Shown here one piece after another: positions 32,585-43,618 of a stretch of DNA of 64,000 nt. The DNA is from Photobacterium sp. OFAV2-7 (lineage in GTDB: Bacteria; Pseudomonadota; Gammaproteobacteria; Enterobacterales; Vibrionaceae). The stretch's first letter is position 1. Each line of letters opens with the position of its first letter. The stretch spans positions 1 to 64,000 of the forward strand of contig NZ_JAKRFQ010000001.1 of NCBI RefSeq assembly GCF_022347985.1, given 5' to 3'. The translations under genes were made by a program, and so were the position numbers. The notes below the pieces were generated by a model. It had not been told where the DNA came from, searched no databases, and was given only the letters and a program-made list of their open reading frames with translations.

Positions 32585-34399
32585 GTGAAGACTATTACCA
32601 CAGATATCGCTGTAATCGGCGCAGGTGGTGCAGGCCTACGTGCTGCCATTGCTGCTGCAGAAGCAAACCCAGACTTAGAAATTGCACTAATTTCAAAAGT
32701 TTACCCAATGCGCTCTCATACCGTAGCTGCAGAGGGTGGCTCCGCTGCCGTCATCAAGGATGAGGATAGCTTGGATAACCATTTCAACGACACGGTTGGT
32801 GGTGGTGACTGGCTATGTGAACAGGACGTTGTTGAATATTTCGTAGAAAACGCGACTCGCGAGATGACCCAGCTGGAACAGTGGGGTTGTCCTTGGAGCC
32901 GTAAGGAAAACGGTGACGTTAACGTTCGTCGTTTTGGTGGCATGAAGGTTGAGCGTACCTGGTTCGCAGCCGACAAAACCGGCTTCCACATGCTGCACAC
33001 TCTATTCCAGACTTCTATCAAATACACGCAAATCAACCGCTTTGACGAGTACTTCGTGGTTGATCTTCTGGTAGAAGAAGGCGAAGTACAAGGCCTGGTT
33101 GCTATTCACATGTCTGAAGGCGAGCTGGTTTGTATCAAAGCCAAGTCTGTTGTACTGGCAACCGGTGGCGCAGGTCGTGTATACAACTGCAACACCAACG
33201 GCGGTATCGTAACCGGCGACGGTATGGCAATGGCCTTCCGCCACGGTGTACCGCTGCGTGATATGGAATTCGTTCAGTACCACCCAACCGGCCTGCCTGG
33301 CACCGGTATCCTGATGACCGAAGGTTGTCGTGGTGAGGGCGGTATCATGCTGAACAAAAATGGCTACCGTTACCTGCAAGATTACGGCATGGGTCCAGAG
33401 ACACCAATCGGTCAGCCTAAGAACAAATACATGGAACTGGGTCCGCGAGACAAAGTTTCTCAGGCATTCTGGCACGAGATGCAAAAAGGCAACACTATCA
33501 AACACCCACTGGGTGATGTAGTGCACCTTGACCTTCGTCACCTGGGTAAAGAATACCTGCACGAGCGTCTGCCATTCATCTGTGAACTTGCCAAAGCCTA
33601 CGTGAACGTTGATCCGGCAGAAGAGCCGATCCCAATTCGCCCAACCGTGCACTACACCATGGGTGGTATCGAAACAGACAAAAACAACGAAACACGTATC
33701 TCTGGCCTGTTTGCGGTTGGTGAATGTTCGTCTGTTGGTCTGCACGGTGCTAACCGTCTGGGCTCTAACTCACTGGCAGAGCTTGTAGTATTCGGCCGCC
33801 TGGCGGGTGAAGGCGCGGCAAAACGTGCTGCAGAATTCAAAGGCTGGAACGAAGAGTCTATTGCCAAGCAGGTACAGGCTGTTCAAGACCGTATCGATAC
33901 CCTGCTTTCTCAGGACGGTGACGAAAACTGGGCGGATATCCGTACTGAAATGGGTCACTCCATGGAAGCCGGCTGTGGTATCTACCGCCAGGAAGATTTG
34001 ATGCAGGCAACGATCGACAAGCTTGCCGAACTTCGTGAGCGTTACAAGAAGATCAGCATCAAAGACAAGGGCAAGGTATTCAATACCGATCTGCTTTACG
34101 CAATTGAAGTTGGTTACGGCCTGGAAGTGGCTGAAGCAATGGCTCACTCCGCGATCCTGCGTCGCGAATCACGTGGTGCGCACCAGCGTCTTGACGACAA
34201 CTGTACCGAGCGTGATGACGTGAACTTCCTGAAGCACTCGCTAGCATTCTACAACGGTGACCAAGCACCTCGCATCGAATACAGCGACGTGACAATCACC
34301 AAGTCTCAGCCTAAAGCCCGTCTATACGGTGCCGCGGCAGAAGAGGCAGCAGCGAAAGAAGCAGCAGAAGCGGCAGCGAATAAAGAGGAGCAGGCATAA
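32585..34399 (+). CDS. frdA: Fumarate reductase flavoprotein subunit
   Basis: This 604-aa subunit covalently binds FAD and reduces fumarate to succinate in anaerobic respiration. Dinucleotide fold [18 protein letters not shown] is at the N-terminus, the FAD-attachment histidine is in [13 protein letters not shown], and catalytic-region blocks include [21 protein letters not shown] and [16 protein letters not shown]. The C-terminal 25 residues are an Ala/Glu/Lys-rich tail. The start is GTG with ribosome-binding site GGAGG 6 nt upstream. The stop overlaps the frdB ATG by 1 nt. Confidence 0.97.
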   Translation: MKTITTDIAVIGAGGAGLRAAIAAAEANPDLEIALISKVYPMRSHTVAAEGGSAAVIKDEDSLDNHFNDTVGGGDWLCEQDVVEYFVENATREMTQLEQWGCPWSRKENGDVNVRRFGGMKVERTWFAADKTGFHMLHTLFQTSIKYTQINRFDEYFVVDLLVEEGEVQGLVAIHMSEGELVCIKAKSVVLATGGAGRVYNCNTNGGIVTGDGMAMAFRHGVPLRDMEFVQYHPTGLPGTGILMTEGCRGEGGIMLNKNGYRYLQDYGMGPETPIGQPKNKYMELGPRDKVSQAFWHEMQKGNTIKHPLGDVVHLDLRHLGKEYLHERLPFICELAKAYVNVDPAEEPIPIRPTVHYTMGGIETDKNNETRISGLFAVGECSSVGLHGANRLGSNSLAELVVFGRLAGEGAAKRAAEFKGWNEESIAKQVQAVQDRIDTLLSQDGDENWADIRTEMGHSMEAGCGIYRQEDLMQATIDKLAELRERYKKISIKDKGKVFNTDLLYAIEVGYGLEVAEAMAHSAILRRESRGAHQRLDDNCTERDDVNFLKHSLAFYNGDQAPRIEYSDVTITKSQPKARLYGAAAEEAAAKEAAEAAANKEEQA

Positions 34400-35139
34400 T
34401 GTCAGGCAACCGTATCCAAAAAGTTGAAATTCTGCGTTATGACCCAGAGAAAGATGCAGAACCGTACTTCGAGATGTTCGAAGTTCCATTTAACGAAACC
34501 ATGTCTGTGCTTGATGCACTGGGTTACATCAAAGATAACCTAGACAAGGATCTGGCTTACCGCTGGTCTTGCCGTATGGCTATCTGTGGTTCTTGCGGCA
34601 TGATGGTCAACAAGGTGCCAAAACTGGCCTGTAAGACCTTCCTGCGTGACTACCCGAACGGCCTGAAGATCGAAGCGCTGTCTAACTTCGCGATCGAGAA
34701 AGACCTGATTGTTGACATGACCCCGTTCATCGAGCGTCTGGAAGCGATCAAGCCTTACATCATCGGTAACGATCGTAAGCCTGAAGATGGTCCAAACAAC
34801 CAGACCCCAGAGCAAATGGCGAAGTACAAGCAGTTCTCTGCCTGTATCAACTGTGGCCTGTGCTACGCAGCATGTCCTCAGTTTGGCCTGAACCCAGAGT
34901 TCATCGGCCCGGCGGCACTGACGCTTGCTCACCGCTACAACCTGGATAGCCGTGACAACGGCGCCGATGAGCGTATGAAGCTGATCAACGGCGAAAACGG
35001 CGCTTGGGGCTGTACATTTGTTGGTTACTGTTCTGAAGTTTGTCCGAAGAGCGTCGATCCAGCCGCTGCGGTAAACCAGGGCAAAGTGGAATCATCTAAA
35101 GATTTCGTTATTGCGATGATCAAACCTCAGGAGGCATAA
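34399..35139 (+). CDS. frdB: Fumarate reductase iron-sulfur subunit
   Basis: This 246-aa subunit carries electrons from menaquinol to FrdA. The 2Fe-2S ligands are in [14 protein letters not shown]. The 4Fe-4S and 3Fe-4S ligands are in [12 protein letters not shown] and [17 protein letters not shown]. Overlap with frdA indicates translational coupling. Confidence 0.97.
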   Translation: MSGNRIQKVEILRYDPEKDAEPYFEMFEVPFNETMSVLDALGYIKDNLDKDLAYRWSCRMAICGSCGMMVNKVPKLACKTFLRDYPNGLKIEALSNFAIEKDLIVDMTPFIERLEAIKPYIIGNDRKPEDGPNNQTPEQMAKYKQFSACINCGLCYAACPQFGLNPEFIGPAALTLAHRYNLDSRDNGADERMKLINGENGAWGCTFVGYCSEVCPKSVDPAAAVNQGKVESSKDFVIAMIKPQEA

Positions 35140-35141
35140 GG

Positions 35142-35525
35142 ATGAGCAATCGTAAACCTTACGTTCGCGAAATGAAGCGTACCTGGTGGAAGGATCATCC
35201 TTTCTACCGCTTCTACATGGTACGTGAAGCAACTGTATTACCACTGATTTTCTTCACTATCTGCCTGACTTTCGGTCTTGGTAGCCTGGTGAAAGGCCCT
35301 GAAGCATGGGCGGGCTGGCTAGAGTTTATGGCTAACCCAGTAGTTGTGGTTCTGAACATTCTGGCTCTGGCAGGCAGCTTGTTCCACGCGCAAACTTTCT
35401 TCAGCATGATGCCTCAGGTAATGCCTATCCAGATCAAAGGCAAGAAGCTGGATAAGAAAGTTGTTGTTCTGGCTCAGTGGGCGGCAGTTGCTGCAATCTC
35501 ACTGTTCGTTCTAGTACTAGTTTAA
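35142..35525 (+). CDS. frdC: Fumarate reductase membrane anchor subunit C
   Basis: This 127-aa protein has three hydrophobic helices (about 28-50, 62-85 and 105-127) and the N-terminal [23 protein letters not shown] typical of FrdC. With FrdD it anchors FrdAB and binds menaquinol. It begins 2 bp after frdB. Confidence 0.95.
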   Translation: MSNRKPYVREMKRTWWKDHPFYRFYMVREATVLPLIFFTICLTFGLGSLVKGPEAWAGWLEFMANPVVVVLNILALAGSLFHAQTFFSMMPQVMPIQIKGKKLDKKVVVLAQWAAVAAISLFVLVLV

Positions 35526-35535
35526 GGAGAGCCAC

Positions 35536-35898
35536 GTGGTTAATCTAAATCCTAAACGTTCTGACGAGCCAGTATGGTGGGGTCTGTTCGGTGCCGGCGG
35601 TACTTGGTTTGCAATGCTGACACCTGTGACTGTACTGGTACTGGGTATCATGGTTCCACTGGGCATGCTTGATGCCGAAGCGATGAGCTACGAGCGTGTA
35701 TCAGGCTTCGTGACCAGCATCATCGGTGCGCTATTCACGATTGCGACACTGGCACTGCCTATGTGGCACGCGATGCACCGTCTGCATCACGGTATGCACG
35801 ACATGAAATTCCACACAGGCGTGGCGGGTAAAGTCGCGTGTTACGCTTCTGCCTTCCTAGTTTCTGCATTGGCGGTTATCTTTGTCTTCATGATCTAA
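35536..35898 (+). CDS. frdD: Fumarate reductase membrane anchor subunit D
   Basis: This 120-aa protein has three membrane helices, N-terminal [17 protein letters not shown] and the conserved [14 protein letters not shown]. The start is GTG, 10 bp after frdC, with AAGGAGA upstream. It ends the operon before a bidirectional terminator. Confidence 0.95.
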   Translation: MVNLNPKRSDEPVWWGLFGAGGTWFAMLTPVTVLVLGIMVPLGMLDAEAMSYERVSGFVTSIIGALFTIATLALPMWHAMHRLHHGMHDMKFHTGVAGKVACYASAFLVSALAVIFVFMI

Positions 35899-35923
35899 TC
35901 TCAAGACAAGAAATTCCCCCTAC

Positions 35924-35954
35924 AAAAAAAGCACCGCTCGACGGTGCTTTTTTT
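35924..35954. terminator. Bidirectional terminator between frdD and the SPFH gene
   Basis: A run of seven A precedes the stem GCACCG / CGGTGC, which is followed by a run of eight T. Confidence 0.9.
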
Positions 35955-35975
35955 ATTCATACTTTTGAACCACCA

Positions 35976-37373
35976 TTATTTCTTGGGGTTCGACTCGGCC
36001 ATTTTCTGGCTCTGCTCTAAAATACCTAACGCCCCAAAGCCTGTGATCACATCAAGGTTGGTGGTTAGCTTTCCGCCTTCACTGCCGCCAAAGTAGTTAT
36101 TAGGCATCTGCACCTCATAGTTCTTCAGGTTCTGATACAGCGCCGTCGAGACATCGCGGTTCAGCTCGGCCAGGTACACATCACGGTTCGCACCGTAGGC
36201 ATCATATTTCGCTTTCAGGATCTCCGCTTCCGCACGCCCCTTGGCCAAAATCGCCTTCGCTTCATACTCTGCAGAAAGCGCGTTGGCCTTCTGAATTTCA
36301 AGGTTTGCCTGAGCAATCGCCAGCTCTTTCTCTTTGTCTACCTCGGCAAGACGCTTTTTCTTCTCGACCTCAACAATTTCCCGTTCCGCTATCTGGCGGG
36401 CAACTTCGACTTCTTTTTGCTGGGCAATAATCGCCAGCTCTTTGTTACGCTGGGCATCCTGGACTTCGCGGGTACGCTGGATTTCTTTGCGTAACTGCTC
36501 GGTTTCGGCTTGTGCCTTTGAGGTTTCCTGCTCCTGGATGGCACGAATACGATCGGCAACCAAACGCTTCTTATCCATTAGCAGCTTGTTCAATTGCTCT
36601 TCCGGCTTCGGATCACCAATTGTCACCTGGGTGACGGCAATACCGTATTGCTGTAGCGGGTTGTTCTGGCGTTCGGGATTACCCTGCGCATCCAATACCG
36701 GTACTGTCTTCCAAACCAACTGCTGGGTACGCTGCAGCTGATTAGAGTTGGACTGATTGACCCCAACCGGTGCCAGGTCAATCTGCTCAACTTCGACCTG
36801 GCGACGCTCTGTCATATAAATACCGTCACGGAGTTGATCCCCCAGCTTGGACTTGAACTGGTTAAGCCCGCCCTGGAAAAACTCTTCCCCGGTATATTGG
36901 GTTGCGGTGATCACTGTAACATTGCGGGCATTTTTAACCAGCAAGGCATCAATCAGATTACTGTTGTTGCGAAACTCTCGGTGCATTTTTTTCACCGATT
37001 CAGGGTCAAGAGACAGCTTGAAGCGGAAAGTCACGGGAATATTGCCTATGTAGGTATCGGCAAAGCGTACCTGGATCGGAGGCAGGCGCTGGTAGAAGTC
37101 TTCACCCGTCGTATTACCATAAGAGACGGTAATCACCTGATCATATTTAGTGATCTTAGACAAGAATGGCATCCGGAAGTGAATCCCCGGCTCGTTGAAC
37201 ACGTCCAGCTCACCCGTCACGTTGTTCTGATGCACGTAGGTATAACCGGCATCAGTCATTAGAACGGAGCTGTTAACGAGACCAATCAGTGCTGATACGC
37301 CGAGAATTCCCCCGACGACAGGCAATGATATTTTCTTCTTTAATGTTGTGCTTGCTTGCGGCTTAAAATCCAT
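35976..37373 (-). CDS. SPFH/prohibitin-family membrane protein
   Basis: This 465-aa protein has one N-terminal membrane helix (about 17-36), an SPFH/band-7 domain (about 40-255), and a long Glu/Lys/Gln-rich coiled coil (about 265-400; RKEIQRTREVQDAQRNKELA). A C-terminal tail follows. It is distinct from HflK and HflC in this window and lacks a C-terminal NfeD-type region. Partner and function are not evident. It lies between frdD and efp with terminators on both sides. Confidence 0.85.
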   Translation of the reverse strand: MDFKPQASTTLKKKISLPVVGGILGVSALIGLVNSSVLMTDAGYTYVHQNNVTGELDVFNEPGIHFRMPFLSKITKYDQVITVSYGNTTGEDFYQRLPPIQVRFADTYIGNIPVTFRFKLSLDPESVKKMHREFRNNSNLIDALLVKNARNVTVITATQYTGEEFFQGGLNQFKSKLGDQLRDGIYMTERRQVEVEQIDLAPVGVNQSNSNQLQRTQQLVWKTVPVLDAQGNPERQNNPLQQYGIAVTQVTIGDPKPEEQLNKLLMDKKRLVADRIRAIQEQETSKAQAETEQLRKEIQRTREVQDAQRNKELAIIAQQKEVEVARQIAEREIVEVEKKKRLAEVDKEKELAIAQANLEIQKANALSAEYEAKAILAKGRAEAEILKAKYDAYGANRDVYLAELNRDVSTALYQNLKNYEVQMPNNYFGGSEGGKLTTNLDVITGFGALGILEQSQKMAESNPKK

Positions 37374-37504
37374 TTCTTCGTTTACCTAGTCATATTGTTG
37401 TTGTGAATTAATAAATAGAAACGATTCTAACAACAAATACAACCAACTTCATAAAGACAATGCCAACAAACTAATATTACTGATTTTGCTTAAGTTACAG
37501 GCAA

Positions 37505-37532
37505 CAAAAAAGGCCGCCGAGGCGACCTTTTC
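37505..37532 (-). terminator. Intrinsic terminator of efp
   Basis: On the minus strand AAAAGG-CGCC pairs across GA with GGCG-CCTTTT (one mismatch), followed by TTTTTT. Confidence 0.8.
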
Positions 37533-37549
37533 TCAGCAGTAGACGGTGA

Positions 37550-38116
37550 TTACTTCACACGGCCTACGTATTCAGCGCTACGCGTATCAACTTTGACTAC
37601 TTCACCAATCTGAATAAATAGCGGTACACGTACTACAGCACCTGTAGTTAGTGTTGCAGGCTTACCACCTGTACCCTGAGTATCGCCTTTCAGACCTGGA
37701 TCAGTTTCAACCACTTCCAGCTCAACAAAGTTAGGTGGAGTCACAGTGATTGGGTTACCGTTCCACAGCGTCAGCGTACAAGTATTGTTCTCTACCAGCC
37801 ACTTCGCATTATCACCAACAGCTTTAACATCGGCAGCAAGCTGCTCGAATGTTTCGTTGTTCATGAAGTGGTAGAATTCACCATCGTTGTACAGGTAATC
37901 AAGATCGATGTCGATTACGTCTGCAGCTTCAACCGACTCACCAGACTTGAAAGTCTTTTCAAGCACCTTGCCTGAAAGTAGCTTACGGATCTTAACGCGG
38001 TTGAACGCCTGGCCTTTACCTGGCTTAACAAATTCGTTTTCGATAATGACACATGGTTCATTATCTAGCATAATTTTCATTCCGCCGCGGAATTCATTGG
38101 TGCTGAAAGACGCCAT
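37550..38116 (-). CDS. efp: Translation elongation factor P
   Basis: This 188-aa factor rescues ribosomes stalled at polyproline motifs. The modified lysine is Lys34 in [13 protein letters not shown], the target of EpmA and EpmB, both encoded in this window. Three OB-like domains and the C-terminal [13 protein letters not shown] are typical. It is divergent from epmB with 33 bp between the starts. Confidence 0.97.
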   Translation of the reverse strand: MASFSTNEFRGGMKIMLDNEPCVIIENEFVKPGKGQAFNRVKIRKLLSGKVLEKTFKSGESVEAADVIDIDLDYLYNDGEFYHFMNNETFEQLAADVKAVGDNAKWLVENNTCTLTLWNGNPITVTPPNFVELEVVETDPGLKGDTQGTGGKPATLTTGAVVRVPLFIQIGEVVKVDTRSAEYVGRVK

Positions 38117-38149
38117 TTCTATCCTCTTAACATCTTCGAGTTGTATTTA

Positions 38150-39172
38150 ATGCCGCATATAATAACCCGAAACGCATCAACTGTTGAGCAAAACTGGCTC
38201 AATGATCTAGCGAATGCGATATCCGATCCCTTTCTGCTGCTCAAAACCCTGGAAATTGATCCGACTCCCTGGGAATCTGGCCTCGCAGCCCGGAAATTAT
38301 TTGCGCTCCGTGTTCCTATGAGCTTTGTCGAAAGAATGGAAGTTGGCAACCCCTACGACCCGTTACTGCGACAAGTACTCCCGCTCGAAGAAGAGTTCGA
38401 GGTACATAGCGGTTATTCCCTCGACCCGCTGGAAGAGCAGGACAATGCCATTCCCGGCCTACTGCACAAATACAAGAACCGGGTGTTGATGATTGTAAAA
38501 GGAGGCTGCGCGGTCAACTGCCGCTACTGCTTCCGCCGTCATTTCCCCTACGAGGACAACAAGGGCAGCAAGCGCCACTGGCAGACCGCACTCGACTATA
38601 TTGCCACCCAGCCCGAGGTCAACGAGGTCATTCTTTCCGGCGGTGATCCTCTGATGGCCAAAGATCATGAACTGCAGTGGCTGATCGAAAAGATCGATCA
38701 GATCCCGCATATCAAACGTCTTCGGATCCACTCTCGCCTGCCCGTGGTACTACCGGCACGTATTAACGAACAACTGTGCATGCTGCTCAAGCAAAGCCGA
38801 TTGCAGACCGTTTTGGTGACTCACATCAACCATGCCAACGAAATCAATGACGAATTTCGCCAGGCGATGACCAAAATCAAGCAGGCCAATGTCACGCTAC
38901 TCAACCAAGGTGTTCTGCTGAGAGGGGTTAATGATTCGGTCGGTGCCCTCTCGCAACTGAGCGAGGCTCTGTTTGATGCCGGTATCCTGCCCTACTACCT
39001 CCATGTACTGGACAAGGTACAGGGAGCAGCGCACTTCATGGTCGATGACGAACAAGCCCGCAAGCTCATCGCGGGGCTCCTGGAGAATGTCTCGGGCTAT
39101 CTGGTGCCCCGCCTGACTCGCGAAATCGGGGGTAGAAACAGCAAAACCCCGCTTGATCTTCACCTCGAATAA
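38150..39172 (+). CDS. epmB: EF-P beta-lysylation protein, lysine 2,3-aminomutase EpmB
   Basis: This 340-aa radical-SAM and PLP enzyme turns (S)-alpha-lysine into (R)-beta-lysine for EF-P. The radical-SAM cluster motif is CAVNCRYCFRRHFPY. SGGDPLMAKDHEL, RIHSRLPVVLPARI and YYLHVLDKVQGAAHF are conserved, the last carrying the PLP lysine. The ATG at 38150 (MPHIITRN) matches the E. coli start; a TTG at 38141 is also in frame. Confidence 0.96.
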   Translation: MPHIITRNASTVEQNWLNDLANAISDPFLLLKTLEIDPTPWESGLAARKLFALRVPMSFVERMEVGNPYDPLLRQVLPLEEEFEVHSGYSLDPLEEQDNAIPGLLHKYKNRVLMIVKGGCAVNCRYCFRRHFPYEDNKGSKRHWQTALDYIATQPEVNEVILSGGDPLMAKDHELQWLIEKIDQIPHIKRLRIHSRLPVVLPARINEQLCMLLKQSRLQTVLVTHINHANEINDEFRQAMTKIKQANVTLLNQGVLLRGVNDSVGALSQLSEALFDAGILPYYLHVLDKVQGAAHFMVDDEQARKLIAGLLENVSGYLVPRLTREIGGRNSKTPLDLHLE

Positions 39173-39403
39173 TCTCCCTGTTAGTCCCACCTAACTCGAT
39201 GGGTTTGCGTGATTAGTCGCGCAAACCCATTTTCAGCATCCCCCTATCCACCCACGTCTTATCTCCGCCCCTTCTCTCCGCAAAACGTTGAAAAAAACAG
39301 CGAACGATGTTCGTCACCTTAAGTACTTTCATTGGCATGTCGCATATTATCCGTGCAACACAATTATGGAACTAATATCACATGACAAGAAGCAACTAAC
39401 AGA

Positions 39404-41020
39404 ATGAACCTTAAGACTAAACTATCGGCATGTTTTGCAACTCTCTCACTCATCATCATCCTAGTGCTATCCACTTTTTCCTACCAGGCTTTGCAAAACA
39501 GAACCATTAGCAGCCTGAATACCGAGCTGACAACGGCAGCCTATGCCACCAATAAAATAATCGGTGACGGACGACATGATCACCTGGACAAAGCCAACAA
39601 CGATTACGACAACATTTCCCGCAACCTGACCAGCTTCACCCAGGCCTCAGATTTGGATTGGGCCTACTCGACCGTGATGAAAAATGGCCAGGTGTATTAC
39701 ACCTATATCAACCAAACTGATGACGAGGCACGCTCAGGTCGCTACCAAAACTGGTACCTGGAAGAGTACAAGATAGTGCCGAAAATGCTGCACAAGGCCT
39801 TTGCCACCCAACAGGTTCAATTTGAAGAATACCAAGGTGAATACGGCAGGTACCGCTCGATTTTCGTTCCGTTTCGCACACAGGCAGGCGACACCTATGT
39901 CATCGGTGTCGATGTCTCCCTGAGTGAAGTCGATGCCATGATTGAAGGCGAACTTAAGCTGGTCTGTATCACTGCGGTGATCGTAATGGCCCTGGCTCTG
40001 ATAGTCGCCCGCCTGTTTGCCAATCGTCTTGTCGCGCCGATTAATGTCCTCAATGCCGTACTGCTCAATATTGCCAATGGGGACTGGAACTTAACCCAGC
40101 AAGTGCCGGTAACCAGCAAAGACGAAGTCGGCACCATGTCGCAATCATTCAATACTTTCATGGTCGCCCTGCGTGAGCGCCTGCTGGAAATCAACCAGTC
40201 AACAGACAGCGTAGCAGCCGTTAGCGCCCAGCTCGACAGTCTGATCCAGGCCGTTACCGAACGCTCCGTCGAACAGGCCGAGAATGTCGGCAACAGTGCA
40301 ACCGCCATTGAAGAGCTGGCAACCAGCTCTCAGAGCATCTCGGAAGTGGTCACTCTCGCCAACCAAAAGATGACCCATTTCGAGCAACATACCCAGGACA
40401 CTGTCGGGGCTATCAACCATGCCGTGACAGGCATGCAGAGCGTCCAACTCGAAACGAATACCGTTGCCGAAAAGCTTCACCAGCTTGATGGCCGTGCCAA
40501 TGACATTAACTCCATTGTCGAGGTGATCAAAGATATCGCCGACCAGACCAATTTGCTGGCACTCAATGCCGCCATCGAGGCTGCCCGGGCCGGCGAACAA
40601 GGACGCGGTTTTGCCGTCGTCGCCGATGAGGTTCGCCAGCTGTCAGAGCGCACAGCCAAGGCCACGGTAGAGATCGGCTCCATGATCAGTACCATCCAAA
40701 GTGATACCAGCGGGGCCACCGATACCATGCAATCTGCCGTCGGACAGGTCGACAACTGCGTACAGCATGCCGATCAGGCCAATGAATCCCTCAACGGATT
40801 TCGCACTGAAATTACGTCGGTCACAGAAGGAATGGAAGAGATCACCGAGTCCGTCAAGGAACAGGCTTTCGCCGCCGAGCATCTGTCATCCAATGTCGCC
40901 GCACTCAGCAGCAGCGCTGATGAGAACCGACTCTCGACCCAAGAAGCCCAGCAAGGGGTCGAGGAGCTCAAACGCCGGGCGACTGAACTGCGCAAAGTGG
41001 TGCAGCTGTTCACCCTATAA
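39404..41020 (+). CDS. Methyl-accepting chemotaxis protein, single Cache-like sensor
   Basis: This 538-aa chemoreceptor has TM1 (about 8-28), a periplasmic domain of about 150 residues ([33 protein letters not shown]), TM2 (about 185-206), HAMP (about 207-260), and a signalling domain with tip [21 protein letters not shown]. The sensor resembles a single Cache fold; the ligand is unknown. It lies 41 bp before bsrV, so the two may be co-transcribed. Confidence 0.9.
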   Translation: MNLKTKLSACFATLSLIIILVLSTFSYQALQNRTISSLNTELTTAAYATNKIIGDGRHDHLDKANNDYDNISRNLTSFTQASDLDWAYSTVMKNGQVYYTYINQTDDEARSGRYQNWYLEEYKIVPKMLHKAFATQQVQFEEYQGEYGRYRSIFVPFRTQAGDTYVIGVDVSLSEVDAMIEGELKLVCITAVIVMALALIVARLFANRLVAPINVLNAVLLNIANGDWNLTQQVPVTSKDEVGTMSQSFNTFMVALRERLLEINQSTDSVAAVSAQLDSLIQAVTERSVEQAENVGNSATAIEELATSSQSISEVVTLANQKMTHFEQHTQDTVGAINHAVTGMQSVQLETNTVAEKLHQLDGRANDINSIVEVIKDIADQTNLLALNAAIEAARAGEQGRGFAVVADEVRQLSERTAKATVEIGSMISTIQSDTSGATDTMQSAVGQVDNCVQHADQANESLNGFRTEITSVTEGMEEITESVKEQAFAAEHLSSNVAALSSSADENRLSTQEAQQGVEELKRRATELRKVVQLFTL

Positions 41021-41061
41021 ATTAACAGCCTTTTTTAACCGTAAATAATAGGAAATACATT

Positions 41062-42276
41062 TTGAAACTGAAGCTTAGCCTCCTTGCTCTTGCCCTAACG
41101 GGCCACACTGCCGTTGATGCCGCCCCTCTGCTGGTTGATTTTGACAACAGCGAACGCGAAGAGCGCATTCAATCAAGCAATGCATGGCTGGAAATCGATA
41201 CCCAGGCTTTCTCAGGCAACATTCAGTTACTCCAGAATCAACTCAACGCTGAGACAAAAATCTGTGCCATCATGAAAGCCGACGCGTACGGCAATGGCAT
41301 CGCAGGCCTGATGCCGAGCATCATTGCCAATCAGGTACCGTGCGTTGGGATCACCAGCAACGAAGAAGCTCGCGTCGTACGTAAGCATGGCTATACTGGC
41401 AAAATCATGCGCGTGCGTGCAGCAAGCAAGAACGAAATCGAGGCCGGGCTGGAATACCAGATGGAAGAGTTAATCGGCACCAAGGCACAAGCCGATCAAA
41501 TCATCGATATTGCCCGAGCCCACGGCACCACCATTCCTGTTCACCTCGCACTGAATACCTCAGGCATGGGTCGTAACGGCCTGGATCTGACAACTTATGA
41601 GGGGCAGGTAGAAGGAGTCGAGATCGCCGGCAACCCGAACCTGGAAATTGTCGGTATGATGACCCACTTCCCGAACGAAGGCCTTGACGAAATCAAGCGC
41701 AAGGTCGATCGCTTCAAGGTAGAAACCCAGTGGTTGATGGAAAGTGCCGGGCTTAAGCGTGAAGACATTACCCTTCACGTTGCCAACTCGTACATTACCC
41801 TGAACTTGCCTGAAGCTCACCTTGATATGGTTCGCCCGGGTGGCATGCTTTACGGTGATTACCCGGCGACGGCACCGTATCAGCGTATCGTCTCTTTCAA
41901 AACTCGCGTCGCATCGCTTCACCACTTCCCGGCAGGCAGCACCATCGGCTACGGCAGTACAAAAGTGTTAGAGCGCGACTCTGTTCTGGCTAACCTGCCT
42001 ATCGGTTACTCTGATGGCTTTGCCCGCTCTTTAAGTAACAAGGCGGACGTACTGATCAACGGCCAGCGCGCGAAAGTGATGGGAATGGCCTCGATGAATA
42101 CCACGATGGTCGATGTCACCGACATCATCGATGTACAGGCCAATGATGAAGTGGTTATTTTTGGCCACCAGGGCGCAGAGCAAATCACTGGTGAAGAGAC
42201 CGAAGAGAAAAGCGGTCGCATTCTACCAGAGCACTATACGGTTTGGGGAGCAACCAACCCACGTATCTACCGCTAA
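41062..42276 (+). CDS. bsrV: Periplasmic broad-spectrum amino acid racemase
   Basis: This 404-aa fold-type III PLP racemase has a signal peptide (about 1-21). The PLP lysine is in ICAIMKADAYGNGI, with TLHVANSY, VRPGGMLYGDYP and the C-terminal-domain block NLPIGYSDGF. Overall sequence is close to Vibrio cholerae BsrV, which makes non-canonical D-amino acids that modify peptidoglycan in stationary phase. It differs from cytoplasmic Alr by the signal peptide. The start is TTG with AGGAAA upstream. A terminator follows. Confidence 0.9.
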   Translation: MKLKLSLLALALTGHTAVDAAPLLVDFDNSEREERIQSSNAWLEIDTQAFSGNIQLLQNQLNAETKICAIMKADAYGNGIAGLMPSIIANQVPCVGITSNEEARVVRKHGYTGKIMRVRAASKNEIEAGLEYQMEELIGTKAQADQIIDIARAHGTTIPVHLALNTSGMGRNGLDLTTYEGQVEGVEIAGNPNLEIVGMMTHFPNEGLDEIKRKVDRFKVETQWLMESAGLKREDITLHVANSYITLNLPEAHLDMVRPGGMLYGDYPATAPYQRIVSFKTRVASLHHFPAGSTIGYGSTKVLERDSVLANLPIGYSDGFARSLSNKADVLINGQRAKVMGMASMNTTMVDVTDIIDVQANDEVVIFGHQGAEQITGEETEEKSGRILPEHYTVWGATNPRIYR

Positions 42277-42299
42277 GGACGACCTCATCGACATTCAAG

Positions 42300-42323
42300 G
42301 CCAGCGTCATGCTGGCCTTTTTC
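42300..42323 (+). terminator. Intrinsic terminator of bsrV
   Basis: The stem GGCCAGC / GCTGGCC is followed by TTTTTC, 24 bp after the stop. Confidence 0.88.
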
Positions 42324-42342
42324 TTGATAGCGATATTTCACA

Positions 42343-42482
42343 CGTACAGCTTTACCCCTCAAAAACAGCTAATTGATGCACCTTTCACCTCATCACAAGG
42401 CAAACACAAAAAATTAAGTTAAATCTCTGATTTTTATAGACTTATTTACGTACAGCTTTTCTAGCTTTTTTCCTGATAAACT
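42343..42482 (+). repeat. Copy A of a duplicated about 140-bp non-coding element
   Basis: It begins CGTACAGCTTTA-CC-CTCAAAAACAGCT and ends in a second CGTACAGCTTT followed by TC.AGCTTTTT and a GA.AAACT tail. The same two blocks, 106 bp apart, recur as copy B at 44302-44442 (107 bp apart). The AT-rich middle has diverged. No ORF crosses it. It lies in the 420-bp gap between bsrV and rimK; 42483-42696 contains nothing else I recognise. Confidence 0.75.
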
Positions 42483-42696
42483 CAACACGCCTCTAAAAGG
42501 CTACTACAAGCCAAATGCTGCCTTCGAAATCACCGGGTTCAAGCAAATTCCCTTGTCCAGACGATAAAAAAATATCATCGCCATTTCGCTCGCTTTTCAG
42601 CCATTTCGGGCGCATAGTCGCGCTCCATTCAGCAGGATCGAAGGCAGCCAAACTTCTCTTGCTGAGCCTTTCTGACTATTGATAACGAGTAACGCA

Positions 42697-43602
42697 ATGA
42701 AAATTGGCATTTTATCCCAGAACGAAAACCTGTATTCCACCCGTCGCCTGCGCCAAGCCTGCGAAGAGCGTGGCCACGAGGCAGTAATCATCAATGCACT
42801 GCGTTGTTATATGAATATCAACTCGGTACAACCGTCGATTCACTTCGAGGGTAATGATTTAACCGGCTTTGATGCCATCATTCCCCGTATTGGTTCAGAC
42901 ATTACGTTCTATGGCTGCTCGGTACTGCGTCAGTTTGAAATGATGGATGTATTTTCGGTCAATCAGTCCATTGCGATTTCTCGTTCTCGCGACAAGCTGC
43001 GCTCACTACAGCTGTTAAGTCGCAAAGGCGTCGGCATGCCTATCACCGGGTTTGCCAGCAAGCCCGACGATGTGCCCGATCTAATCAAAATGGTCGGTGG
43101 TGCGCCGTTGGTGATCAAGCTGCTTGAGGGCACCCAAGGAATTGGTGTCGTACTGGCAGAAACCCAAAAAGCGGCCGAGAGCGTGATTGAAGCCTTTATG
43201 GGCCTAAAAGCCAATATCATGGTACAGGAATTTATTGAGGAGGCCGGTGGGGCCGATATTCGCTGCTTTGTGATTGGCGACAAAGTGATTGCTGCGATGA
43301 AGCGCCAGGCTGCCGACGGAGAATTCCGTTCCAACCTGCACCGTGGCGGCAGTGCGACCCTGATCCGAATTACACCGGAAGAGCGCAAAACGGCCGTTGC
43401 GGCAGCCAAGGCGATGGGGCTCAGTGTCGCCGGAGTTGACCTGCTTCGCTCTAAGCGCGGGCCACTGGTGATGGAAGTCAACTCCTCACCGGGGCTGGAA
43501 GGGATCGAAAACGCGGCAGGCAAAGACATCGCCAGCCTGATTATCGAGTTCATCGAAAAGCATGCCGCCAAAAAGGGGCGTCGCCGGCTACCGTTTCAGT
43601 AA
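42697..43602 (+). CDS. rimK: Ribosomal protein S6--L-glutamate ligase
   Basis: This 301-aa ATP-grasp ligase adds glutamates to the C-terminus of ribosomal protein S6. It starts [18 protein letters not shown] and carries [19 protein letters not shown], the metal-binding [20 protein letters not shown] and [16 protein letters not shown]. The frame is open 18 nt further upstream, but the ATG at 42697 gives the normal 300-aa length. It is followed 16 bp later by an MgtC/SapB-like gene. Confidence 0.95.
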   Translation: MKIGILSQNENLYSTRRLRQACEERGHEAVIINALRCYMNINSVQPSIHFEGNDLTGFDAIIPRIGSDITFYGCSVLRQFEMMDVFSVNQSIAISRSRDKLRSLQLLSRKGVGMPITGFASKPDDVPDLIKMVGGAPLVIKLLEGTQGIGVVLAETQKAAESVIEAFMGLKANIMVQEFIEEAGGADIRCFVIGDKVIAAMKRQAADGEFRSNLHRGGSATLIRITPEERKTAVAAAKAMGLSVAGVDLLRSKRGPLVMEVNSSPGLEGIENAAGKDIASLIIEFIEKHAAKKGRRRLPFQ

Positions 43603-43618
43603 ACCAGGAGAATAAGCA

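Noticed and set aside
33002-33745. 247-aa open frame on the minus strand within frdA
   Set aside because: Shadow of frdA. Its Phe/His/Val/Thr-rich product is typical of reverse-strand reading of biased codons.
42963-43571. 202-aa open frame on the minus strand within rimK
   Set aside because: Shadow of the ATP-grasp gene rimK.
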